From positions 1 to 30,022 of the IMG/VR virus record IMGVR_UViG_3300027856_000373: a stretch of 30,022 bases of DNA; one strand, written 5' to 3'. The position numbers and the translations under genes are program-made. Shown here one piece after another: positions 22,618 to 30,022 of the stretch (positions are counted from its first letter, which is position 1; each line of letters begins with the position of its first letter). Source of the DNA: a virus. Under the pieces are notes generated by a model. It saw only the letters and a list, made by a program, of their open reading frames with translations. It made no database searches and had not been told where the DNA came from.

Positions 22618-23165
22618 CAGTCATGTATCCAAGCTATGAGAGCATCGAGCGGGAAGTCGGTATCCTCAAGGCGCGCGCAGTACCGACGGTTGATCTGCAT
22701 AATGGCATCCAAGATGTCGGCCAGCAAGATACACCCCCACTTCGGTAAACCGCTGCGACGAAAATACCGTATGTCGTCAATCATTATAGTATGGTTCTTG
22801 TTGTGGTGCTTGCCGATCTGCGTAAGCTCGTCGAGCAATGGGCACTTGCTGACGCCATTGCCAAGCTCTGGTTCGCCGGTAGACCAGTGCGCATCCAACC
22901 AGAAACATGCCTTGCCGTCGATGCCATGCAGTAGGTCCGGCAAAACCACTCTGCTGTCGCCCAAGAGTATTTGCACATTGGGCACGCTGATGAAGCGCTC
23001 GTTAGCCGCCCGCCAGGTATCGGGGTTGGCTTCGATGCTGAAAATGTCCGTGAAGCCGTGAGCGATAGCCAGTTGCACGCCCTCACCCTTTGCTGTGCCC
23101 GTCTCGATGAAGGTGTTGCAGTCATAGGCGTAGTGGTTAAGTAAGCGGGGTTTCAGAGTAGTCAT
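22617..23165 (-). CDS. SAM-dependent methyltransferase (class I, Methyltransf_24-like)
   Basis: 182 aa. The SAM-binding motif is FIETGTAKGEG (19-29), followed by SIEANP (acidic residue at end of strand 2), LLGDSRVVLP, FWLDAHWS and IMIDDIRYF. These features match methyltransferases found beside glycosyltransferases in glycan clusters. It likely methylates a sugar or a small precursor. It overlaps the FkbM gene by ATGA. Confidence 0.8.
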   Translation of the reverse strand: MTTLKPRLLNHYAYDCNTFIETGTAKGEGVQLAIAHGFTDIFSIEANPDTWRAANERFISVPNVQILLGDSRVVLPDLLHGIDGKACFWLDAHWSTGEPELGNGVSKCPLLDELTQIGKHHNKNHTIMIDDIRYFRRSGLPKWGCILLADILDAIMQINRRYCARLEDTDFPLDALIAWIHD

Positions 23166-23896
23166 GGCTTTCCTTGTTTGTGTACTGCCAGCACGTTTAT
23201 GGTGCAGGCCTTGCTGTTATCCATCGCCTCGATGGTGTCCACAGTAATGTGCTGCTGCTTGCAAGTTTGCAGTTCATAGCCGCAGCGCAGCAGTGTGTCG
23301 GCGGCCAGGCAGCCAGGTTCACCCAATGTCAATTCTATAACAATGACAGGATGGAAGGTCTCTATCGAACCGACCATTCCGGGCAGCACGTGGTGCTCGG
23401 TGAAATCTACGTCAATCTTCACGAAGTCTAAGCGGTCGTGCCGCCAGGCTGAGTCAAACGTTGTGCACGATATGCAGTAATCATCATCTTCTTCACAACA
23501 CCACCAGCAGACCGTTGCTGACGAATGATACGGCGGGCCTTCGGGTGTTATCCAAGCGATGCCGGCCTTTTCCATGAGAGCAAACGGCCACAGAGTTACG
23601 TTATCGCACGCATTTTCGCGCACGTGCTTGAGCAACCGCCGCATGAAACCATACTCCGGCTCGACAGCCACTACTTTACCGGTCGGCCCTACCATGCGGC
23701 TCATCGGTAACGTGAAACACCCGAAGTTCGCACCGATGTCGGCCACAACCATCCCCGGCTTGATGTACTGCTTGCACCATGCGACCATATCCAGATCATA
23801 GTAGCGGCCAGCCGCAATCTCATTGTCAACATTGCTCGGCAACCGCAGGTGCCACGTGAAGCCGTCAAACTCAACTGTCTTATGCTGCTGATCCAT
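23162..23896 (-). CDS. FkbM-family methyltransferase
   Basis: 244 aa. Motif I is VADIGANFGCFTL (51-63), then KVVAVEPEYGFM, a DFVKIDVDFTEHHVLPGM motif (in most relatives this is IDVEG-E; here IDVDFTE) and VIVIEL. The FkbM family O-methylates glycans and natural products. It follows glycosyltransferase genes and precedes another methyltransferase, so two-step decoration of a sugar is plausible. Confidence 0.85.
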   Translation of the reverse strand: MDQQHKTVEFDGFTWHLRLPSNVDNEIAAGRYYDLDMVAWCKQYIKPGMVVADIGANFGCFTLPMSRMVGPTGKVVAVEPEYGFMRRLLKHVRENACDNVTLWPFALMEKAGIAWITPEGPPYHSSATVCWWCCEEDDDYCISCTTFDSAWRHDRLDFVKIDVDFTEHHVLPGMVGSIETFHPVIVIELTLGEPGCLAADTLLRCGYELQTCKQQHITVDTIEAMDNSKACTINVLAVHKQGKP

Positions 23897-24098
23897 CAGA
23901 TTTTATCCCCAACCATTGCCGAAAATCGTGCCAGCACTTGTCACACACGATGTAATATATTTCAGTCAGCTTGCCATCTGCATTATTGTCGTAAACCATT
24001 ATGGTATGTCCACCAATACCAGATGTCGTTTCTATTAACTCTGCCCGTTTAGTACGGCCGATCTCGGTTGGACATCTATCGCAGATTAGTGTTTGCAT
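23880..24098 (-). CDS. Small zinc-ribbon-like protein
   Basis: 72 aa with two CxxC-type pairs (CDRC at the N-terminus and CDKC about 50 residues later) and a helix after the second pair (WHDFRQWLG). It looks like a two-strand zinc finger. It overlaps the end of the upstream CgeB-like gene by 23 bases and the FkbM start by 17. Its role is unknown. Confidence 0.6.
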   Translation of the reverse strand: MQTLICDRCPTEIGRTKRAELIETTSGIGGHTIMVYDNNADGKLTEIYYIVCDKCWHDFRQWLGIKSDGSAA

Positions 24099-25080
24099 CA
24101 GTCATCTCCTTGTAAATAGCAACGATATCTTTGGCTCGCTGTTCGATGCTGTGACGCTCCTGGACCATTCTCTGCCCGGCCGGGCCGATTTTTCGCCACG
24201 ACTCATCGTCGTCGAGAATCATCGGTATTTGGTCGATGCACTCGATAGGGTAGTAGGTTTCCCACGGAACAAAACCGCTGGCTTCCATCATCGGCATATC
24301 CGGCGAGACGAGGCACGCACCGTAGTTGCAGACCTCATAGTACTTTGGCGGGATCTGTAGGTCATAGATGCCCCCGGAGAAGTAGTAACGAGTTGCCGCC
24401 AATGCCTCGTGATACTCCTTGTGGCTCATCCAAAACTCGTGGTCGGTTTGACTGCCGCTGAGTACGACATCGTCGCGCCCCAATGAATGCAGCAAGTGAA
24501 AGCTGTCATGGCGAAATGGATAGGTGCTCGGTGCAATCCTGCCGGTGCACATACCTTTCCAACCTCTGGCCGCCGTGCAAGTCGTGATGTTATGTGGGTT
24601 AAACCAAGGCAGGTAGACGACGCGGCAGCCATGCGACCCGCACTGATTCACAAGATTGGGCAGTGCTCCGAGTTGCGGCAGCTTTTCCAAGCGAAGCGGC
24701 GGGGCCAGCGGATATTGCAATGATATGATCAGATCGGGCTGTGCTCCAACCAAAAAATCCTCAAGCACGCCTTCCATGCCGATGTAGTCGCTGACGACTG
24801 ACCACACGAAGCAATCGGGTCGGTCATGCGGTGGATCGAAGGCTTCAAGATAGGCCATATCAAAGTTGTCTGTAGGGGGGTCATAAGCAACCAGATCACG
24901 GTTGTCGCGGCCCCGCTTTCGGTGGCTCAGCACAAGCTCACAATCCAACAGGGTTGCGATGCGCTGCTGTAAGGCTATGCCTACCTCGTTTTGCCAGTAC
25001 AGGCCGCCGCCTTGACCGACGCCGCCGAAGGTTGGATCGTCGTCACGCAATACTTTGTAGCAAGATAGAATTGAACTCAT
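24076..25080 (-). CDS. CgeB-like glycosyltransferase (GT-B), copy B
   Basis: 334 aa. SCYKVLRDDDPTFGGVGQGGG opening (cited in part), PDLIISLQYPLAPP, LPWFNPHN, then the catalytic-domain block IPPKYYEVCNYGACLVSP, GFVPWETYY, SWRKIGPAGQRMVQERHS. It is a close paralogue of the next gene upstream, an apparent tandem duplication, and overlaps it by ATGA. Confidence 0.8.
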   Translation of the reverse strand: MSSILSCYKVLRDDDPTFGGVGQGGGLYWQNEVGIALQQRIATLLDCELVLSHRKRGRDNRDLVAYDPPTDNFDMAYLEAFDPPHDRPDCFVWSVVSDYIGMEGVLEDFLVGAQPDLIISLQYPLAPPLRLEKLPQLGALPNLVNQCGSHGCRVVYLPWFNPHNITTCTAARGWKGMCTGRIAPSTYPFRHDSFHLLHSLGRDDVVLSGSQTDHEFWMSHKEYHEALAATRYYFSGGIYDLQIPPKYYEVCNYGACLVSPDMPMMEASGFVPWETYYPIECIDQIPMILDDDESWRKIGPAGQRMVQERHSIEQRAKDIVAIYKEMTDANTNLR

Positions 25081-26060
25081 GTCATTGCGCGGATGATTTC
25101 AGCAATCTCACGCGCCCTCATTGCCATGCTGTGGTGTTTATGCACCATGCGCTGACCAGCTATGCCGATGCGACGCCACGATTCTTCATCTTCTATGACG
25201 CGGCCTATTTCGCCGGGCGTGTATCCGACTTGCATATAGGTTTCGCCGTCAATGAAGCCGCACGACTCCATCAGTGGCATGCCATGTGATACTAAGCACG
25301 CGCCATAATTACAAACCTCAAAGTATTTCGGTGGGATTTGAAAGTCATAGATGCCGCCGCTAATAAAGTACCGGCTGGTTCGCAGTCGCAGTTGATATTG
25401 CTCGTCGGTTAAGGCGAAGTCATCTGGCGACCGGCCGACAGAAACGACAATGTCATCGCGATGAAGGTTCGTCAAGTATGACGATGCCATGTAGCGGAAC
25501 GGATAACTGCTCGTGACCTTGCCGGTGCACATTGCAGTAATCGGTTTTGGAATGGCCGCAACAGGTTGGTTGAGTTCATTGAACCACGGTAGGCTTATAG
25601 CGCGGCATCCGTGCGATTCGCATTGGCTTACCAAATCTGGGAGTACAACGCCGAAAGGCAGCCAGGGTAGCGTTTTTGGCGGGATGAGCGGATACTGCAA
25701 GCTGATGAGCAAGTCGGGTTCTGCCGCAGCTAACCATTGGTCCAGCGTGTTCTCCATACGAATGTAGTCGCTGAGTATCGACCAGACGAACGCGGCGGGC
25801 TTATGAGTTGGGAGGTCAAACAGTTGGACGTAAGCGACGTCGAAGTCCTTGTGGGGTGGGTCGTATGGTTGTACGTCGTAGCTGTCGCGGCCATGAGGCC
25901 GAACATGCAATTCAACTTGACCGCCGAGGTGCGCGGCAATTTCCTGTTGCAACCGAACCCCGACCACATCCGCCCACCAGCCGCCGCCTCCTTGACCAAC
26001 GCCGCCATCCAGAATGACGTGTGGGTTTAAGACCTTGTAGCAGCTCAGTATACGATTCAT
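25077..26060 (-). CDS. CgeB-like glycosyltransferase (GT-B), copy A
   Basis: 327 aa. SCYKVLNPHVILDGGVGQGGG opening, PDLLISLQYPLIPP, LPWFNELN, IPPKYFEVCNYGACLVSHGMP, GFIDGETYMQVGYTP, SWRRIGIAGQRMVHKHHS. This is the best-conserved of three copies and has its own AAAAGG ribosome site. CgeB-type GT-B enzymes are sugar transferases; substrate unknown. Confidence 0.8.
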   Translation of the reverse strand: MNRILSCYKVLNPHVILDGGVGQGGGGWWADVVGVRLQQEIAAHLGGQVELHVRPHGRDSYDVQPYDPPHKDFDVAYVQLFDLPTHKPAAFVWSILSDYIRMENTLDQWLAAAEPDLLISLQYPLIPPKTLPWLPFGVVLPDLVSQCESHGCRAISLPWFNELNQPVAAIPKPITAMCTGKVTSSYPFRYMASSYLTNLHRDDIVVSVGRSPDDFALTDEQYQLRLRTSRYFISGGIYDFQIPPKYFEVCNYGACLVSHGMPLMESCGFIDGETYMQVGYTPGEIGRVIEDEESWRRIGIAGQRMVHKHHSMAMRAREIAEIIRAMT

Positions 26061-26087
26061 GGTATGTACCTTTTGCGATTTCTTTTC

Positions 26088-26411
26088 TTATCTATTCGGT
26101 GGTGGCTCAGGGAGTTCTTCATTTTTGGTATTCGCCATGCGCGCTATGAGGGCCCGCTTGACTTGTGCAGGGTTGAATAGCACGGTGCCTTCAGCCTCAA
26201 CACAGGGTAAGAGGTTGGCTTTCGCTTGACTTACCAGCCAATGGCGGCCGACACCTAACATGCGGGCCATAGTCCGCGCATTCACGATGTCTGGCTCTAG
26301 CGCTGGGCCAGACGGATGCGGAGCAGGCGGAGCAGGCGGAGCAGGCGGAGGTGGAGGCTTTGTGATCCCCTTTGGAGGGTACCTTGGAGGCTTGCATCGT
26401 GGTTCCATCAT
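26088..26411 (-). CDS. Pro-rich protein with excisionase-like HTH
   Basis: 107 aa. Residues about 8-40 are a Pro-rich, Ala/Pro repeat tract (the DNA shows GGAGCAGGC repeated three times on the plus strand near 26320-26350). Residues about 42-90 (DIVNARTMARMLGVGRHWLV, then LPCVEAEGTVLFNPAQVKRAL) look like a winged HTH of the excisionase/MerR-like type. The role in a glycan cluster is unclear. It may be a regulator or a DNA-binding adaptor. Confidence 0.55.
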   Translation of the reverse strand: MMEPRCKPPRYPPKGITKPPPPPAPPAPPAPHPSGPALEPDIVNARTMARMLGVGRHWLVSQAKANLLPCVEAEGTVLFNPAQVKRALIARMANTKNEELPEPPPNR

Positions 26412-26422
26412 CTTTTAATTCC

Positions 26423-28183
26423 TCAACCGAAGTGCTTCTTCATCCACAGGTGCAGCATCAAGATAATCCACAACTCATGGCCGATGCTTGTGCGATTGCG
26501 CAGGTGGGCTTCGACGCGCTCCGCGACTCGGTCAGCCTGCAAGACGTCCCACGGCCAACACGGGTCAGTCATCATGGTCAATAGCATATCGACGCCGGTC
26601 TGCTCGCGGAACCACTCATTCATCGGCACTGAGAAGCCCCGCTTGGGTCGCAGCAGCACCCACGTCGGCAGTACATTTTGAAAAGCCTCGCGCAGGATGT
26701 ACTTGCCGGTGTCGGCAAATACCTTCTGGTCGTCAGGTATCGCCAAGGCCAATTCGAGAACCTTATGGTCCAGGAACGGGCACCGCACCTCGACGGATGC
26801 AGCCATTGACGCCCGCTCCATTTTGACAATGATGTCGTTGGGCAGGTACGTCATCATATCCAGCCACATCCACTGGTTCAGCACGCCCTTGGCCGGGCAG
26901 TCCATCGCGTGATTCAGCAGCCAGACCCGCGTATTGAGTGCGTCCTTGACTTGCTCTTTGAATGGCTCGGCCAGCATTGCGTTGCGCTGCACCATCTGTA
27001 TCGGCATCATCCAATTGGTATAGCCGACAACGCCGTGTCGCCTGTCGGCTACCCAGTATCGCTCGTAGCCGCCAAACGCCTCATCGCCGCCGTCGCCGCT
27101 CAAAGCTACAGTGATATACTTTTTGCTAGCTTCACAGAGCAGCATCGTCGGGATTGCCGAGTAGTCGCCGAAGGGCTGGTCGTATTGCGCCACGATGCGG
27201 TCGGCCATTACGGGCAGGCTCACCGACTCGCAGACGTGCTCGTGATGCACGGTGCCCAGCTCGTCGGCGAGCCGCTTGGCGTAGGGCAGCTCATTGTAGC
27301 GGTCGTCTTGAAAGCCCATGCTGAACGTGTGCAGCTCAGGCACAAGCTTGTTAGCTACGGTTGCGATAATGCTACTGTCGATGCCGCCGGACAAGTACAC
27401 GCCAAGCGGCACATCGCTCTCCATGCGGCCCGCAACGGCCCGGTCAACGACATCTCGCACTACTATTGGGTTAATATCCAGGTAATTGCCGGGATCGAAC
27501 TCGTGCCAACGCGCGATGGTAAATGAGCCTTCTGTGGGTCGATAGATTGCCATGCAGCCCGGCGACACGCACATTATGCCCTTGTATGCCGTTGCAGGTT
27601 CAGGCACGTACTGTAGGGACAGGTAATCGCACAGGCCGACTGGATTGATCTGCTTATCGACAAGAGGATGGACCAAAAGGGCCTTGATCTCGCTACCCGC
27701 CAGGAGCACGTTACGCTGCTCATCCCAGAAGTAGTAGAGCGGCTTCTTACCGATGCGGTCGCGCACCAAGTACAGCGCCTCTCTGGTGCGGTCCCACACG
27801 GCGAAGGCAAACATTCCTTCCAGCGTCGTCACGCAATCCGGCCCGTCGGCTTCCCAGGCGCGAGCCAATGCTTCGGTATCGCATTGGGTCTTGAACGGGC
27901 CGCCTGTCAGTGTGAGGTTGTGCCGCAGCCAGCGGTGATTGTAGATTTCGCCGTTGAACACCAGTGACGCGCCGCCGCGGTGCATGGGTTGTTTGCCGTG
28001 CTCGCGGTCCAGGATGGCCAGACGACGCATGCCAAGGTTGACGGCCCACTCATTGGAGCTGACGTTGAGGTAGCCTTGCCCGTCCGGACCTCGGTGCGTA
28101 ATAGCCGCGGCCATTAGTTCGACCTTAGCCGAGCCGGGCTCAATAAAACAGCGGCTGCCCGCTTCTACTACGATGCCACACAT
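26423..28183 (-). CDS. asnB: Asparagine synthetase B (glutamine-hydrolysing)
   Basis: 586 aa, full length. Cys2 is the class II glutaminase nucleophile (MCGIV). RRLAILD and NGEIYNH complete the glutaminase domain. The synthetase domain carries the PP-loop LSGGIDSS (264-271) and SGDGGDEAFGGY, so both active sites look intact. It makes asparagine or, in glycan clusters, amidates a uronic acid or similar. The neighbouring GT, FkbM and MTase genes favour an amidotransferase role in surface glycan synthesis; amino-acid supply during infection is the alternative. AAAGGAATATGGC precedes the ATG. Confidence 0.92.
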   Translation of the reverse strand: MCGIVVEAGSRCFIEPGSAKVELMAAAITHRGPDGQGYLNVSSNEWAVNLGMRRLAILDREHGKQPMHRGGASLVFNGEIYNHRWLRHNLTLTGGPFKTQCDTEALARAWEADGPDCVTTLEGMFAFAVWDRTREALYLVRDRIGKKPLYYFWDEQRNVLLAGSEIKALLVHPLVDKQINPVGLCDYLSLQYVPEPATAYKGIMCVSPGCMAIYRPTEGSFTIARWHEFDPGNYLDINPIVVRDVVDRAVAGRMESDVPLGVYLSGGIDSSIIATVANKLVPELHTFSMGFQDDRYNELPYAKRLADELGTVHHEHVCESVSLPVMADRIVAQYDQPFGDYSAIPTMLLCEASKKYITVALSGDGGDEAFGGYERYWVADRRHGVVGYTNWMMPIQMVQRNAMLAEPFKEQVKDALNTRVWLLNHAMDCPAKGVLNQWMWLDMMTYLPNDIIVKMERASMAASVEVRCPFLDHKVLELALAIPDDQKVFADTGKYILREAFQNVLPTWVLLRPKRGFSVPMNEWFREQTGVDMLLTMMTDPCWPWDVLQADRVAERVEAHLRNRTSIGHELWIILMLHLWMKKHFG

Positions 28184-28234
28184 GCCATATTCCTTTCAGG
28201 TCGGTCACTATCGTAGGCCCTCACGGATTCTATG

Positions 28235-30022
28235 TCAAGCCTGTCCTTCCGTGCGCTTCAGTCTGACGGTGCAATGGTCTTCGTGCCACCGAACGTAGTT
28301 GACGTAGTAAGCGGTGCCGTCTGCTCGGATAATCTGATCGTCGCCTTGAACGTCGATGTCTGGGGCGGCGTTGAACTGTGCCACGCTCTTTACGGCCAAG
28401 CCTTCTTCTTGTCGGCGGGTCCGGCCGCTGACAGGCTGCCAATCGCCCTGCACGGTCGCTACCTGTGCCCACGCACTCGTTGCGACGCCGCCGTCGTCGT
28501 AGCTGGGCGTGCGACGCTTGACCTCGATGCTCTCATACCAGTCGGCGAGAATTGCGTCGGTATCAGCAGTCAACGTAGCCTTGTTGCCTGCCGGTGTTGG
28601 TGTCAGGGCTACGCTCACACCGTCTCGCTCGGCTTCCTTGAGGAAGATCGACGTGTGGCCTTCATGTACTGCGACGTGGTCGACCGTCATATAGCTGCCG
28701 TCGGTCTGCACCAGCCTATCGCCTTCTTGCACGTCCAGGTTGCACGGGCCAATGACGTAGCCGGTGTTCGGCGCGACCAGCCCGGCCTCGGCGTACATCT
28801 GTTCGCCGCCTACGGGCTGCCAATCGCCCTCAAATGTCGCGACCTCAGCCCATGACTTGCTGGCGACGCCCGCTGCGCCATACGTTGTCGTTGCTCGCTG
28901 GATGCTCAGCGTCTCGGCCCAGTTGTCCAGAATGACCTCAGTGTCGCTGCACAGCACGCCGGTGTCGATTGCCCCGTATATCCGCAGCAGCGCCGTCAGG
29001 CTCTCGCCCACGGTCAAGCTCTCGGAAATCGCGGCTTCTGGCGTGAAATAGTTGCCGCTGACAGACTCCGCAATCGAGATGCTGTCATAGGCCGTAGCGG
29101 TCAGGAGCTGGAAGCCCTCAAACAGAGCCTCGCCTACAGTGAGATCGTCCACTACCGAGCCGTACAGAGCCGGGATCAGCCCGCTCGCGGACTCGCTCAC
29201 AGAGATCGCATCGCTGATATTGGCGTACAAGACCGGGAGCAAGCCGCTGGCAGCCTCGGCTATGGCTATCGCGTCGTTGACGGATGCGGAGAGGGCGGCA
29301 GGGATGGAGCCGGTCAAACTCTCGGCTACTGTTATCGTGTCGTTGACGCTGGCAAAAAGGGCACCGCTGGTCGTCGCGCTCTCTGCGATGGACAAGGATT
29401 CACACAAGCTCGTATGCAGTAGCGGCAGCAAACCAACGGTGCTCTCGGTGATGCTGACAGAATCATTGACGTCAACTGTGAGAGCGGCAAGGGCCGGGAT
29501 GGAAGCTGTGGCGCTCTCAGCGACCGTAGCCGTATCGCTGACAGCCGCATACAGCACCGGCAGTAATGCACTGACCGATTCGGCTACGGCAATGCTATCG
29601 TTAACCGTAGCCCCGATGGCGGCGGCTCCGGAGAGGGATTTGGTGACGCTTTCGGCGACTGTGCTGGTATCGCTGATTGACGCATAGAGGGCCGGTATTA
29701 GGCCACTGAGGCTTTCGGCAATCGACAAGGTGTCTACGACGGTGGCCGATAGTTTCCCGGCTGTGGCAAGGCTCTCGGCAATGCTCACGGTGTCATTAAC
29801 TGCACCGTACAGAACTGGCAGCAAACCGGCGAGGCTTTCAGCGATGGAGAGCGTGTCGACTACTTCGGCAGACAGCGATCCGGTTGCTGCGAGGTCTTCT
29901 GCAACGCTGATGGTATCAACTACGCTGGCCTCAAGTTGCCCGGCGGCTTCAACGGACTCAGCAATGCTGATCGTGTCAACGACGGAGGCGTATAAGACGG
30001 GAATGTGGCCGGTAAGCGACTC
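28235..30022 (-). CDS. Repeat protein with two head-closure-like domains (start beyond window)
   Basis: 596 codons within the window; the frame stays open to the window edge, so the N-terminus is missing. About 16 repeats of 20-24 aa (30022 to ~28990) have the core D-[ST]-[IL]-[ST]-[IV]-A-E-S preceded by GL[LI]P[AV]LYA and appear to be solenoid- or fibre-like. They are followed by two related domains (about 28960-28620 and 28580-28235), each with a W...SIQR/EVKR...Y-G/D-G-A/GV...W-A-x-VAT-x-x-GDWQPV and a final DQ/DR-x-x-x-DG-x-x-x-V-x-x-V...H.., the pattern of head-tail joining (head closure) proteins. The fusion of a long repeat array to duplicated head-closure domains is unusual. Confidence 0.75.
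   Translation of the reverse strand, partial: ESLTGHIPVLYASVVDTISIAESVEAAGQLEASVVDTISVAEDLAATGSLSAEVVDTLSIAESLAGLLPVLYGAVNDTVSIAESLATAGKLSATVVDTLSIAESLSGLIPALYASISDTSTVAESVTKSLSGAAAIGATVNDSIAVAESVSALLPVLYAAVSDTATVAESATASIPALAALTVDVNDSVSITESTVGLLPLLHTSLCESLSIAESATTSGALFASVNDTITVAESLTGSIPAALSASVNDAIAIAEAASGLLPVLYANISDAISVSESASGLIPALYGSVVDDLTVGEALFEGFQLLTATAYDSISIAESVSGNYFTPEAAISESLTVGESLTALLRIYGAIDTGVLCSDTEVILDNWAETLSIQRATTTYGAAGVASKSWAEVATFEGDWQPVGGEQMYAEAGLVAPNTGYVIGPCNLDVQEGDRLVQTDGSYMTVDHVAVHEGHTSIFLKEAERDGVSVALTPTPAGNKATLTADTDAILADWYESIEVKRRTPSYDDGGVATSAWAQVATVQGDWQPVSGRTRRQEEGLAVKSVAQFNAAPDIDVQGDDQIIRADGTAYYVNYVRWHEDHCTVRLKRTEGQA

Noticed and set aside
26320-26350. GGAGCAGGC microsatellite as a regulatory element
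   Set aside because: It lies inside a coding region and encodes the Ala-Pro-Pro repeat, so coding explains it.
28990-30022. CRISPR-like or transposon repeats in the last kilobase
   Set aside because: The repetition follows a protein repeat of 20-24 codons in one open frame with degenerate DNA copies, without spacers or constant direct repeats.

Overview
The window looks like part of a tailed-phage genome (siphovirus, lambda/HK97-like morphogenesis), either a free phage or a prophage, from an uncultivated Gram-negative-type host. Every convincing gene lies on the minus strand, so biological order runs from high to low coordinates. The lambda-like tail order is recognisable (head closure, HK97 gp10-like, tail terminator, tail tube, G/GT, tape measure, M, L, K, J). 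No integrase, terminase, portal, capsid or endolysin gene is present, so the window is a slice of a larger genome and the host cannot be named.

Region 1, about 30022 to 5591, is one long, tightly overlapping late operon. It opens with a truncated protein made of about 16 repeats of a D..-x-[VI]AES unit fused to two head-closure-like domains. A surface-glycan island of about 8 kb follows: asparagine synthetase B, a Pro-rich HTH protein, three CgeB-like glycosyltransferases, two SAM methyltransferases, three small proteins resembling isolated glycosyltransferase N-terminal domains, and a GT4 glycosyltransferase split into two overlapping ORFs. Morphogenesis then resumes with gp10-like and tail terminator genes, is interrupted by one more (intact) GT4 gene, and continues with two paralogous tail-tube genes, a G/GT pair joined by an apparent -1 frameshift, tape measure, M-like, two fibre/spike genes, L, K, an I-J fusion and two membrane proteins. 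It ends at a strong intrinsic terminator (5591-5622).

Region 2, about 5490 to 1, is a second (early-type) minus-strand operon. It starts at a candidate promoter and a striking structured leader with two interlocked perfect inverted repeats. Small genes follow (Lar-like, hypotheticals, an SprT-like metalloprotease, a frameshifted small protein, a truncated DUF932-like remnant). It leads into a recombination module: a candidate single-strand annealing protein and a Cas4/RecB-like Fe-S exonuclease. Several early genes share a near-identical AAGGAGAACGCC-ATG translation start preceded by a GC-rich hairpin. Directly after the exonuclease stop codon sits an array of period exactly 5 (GGCNN on the coding strand), fixed at three positions and variable at two, running off the window edge.

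Working model: the early operon handles recombination and host takeover. The late operon builds the virion and, with the same transcript, makes a sugar-decorating pathway that could glycosylate virion proteins or remodel the host surface.
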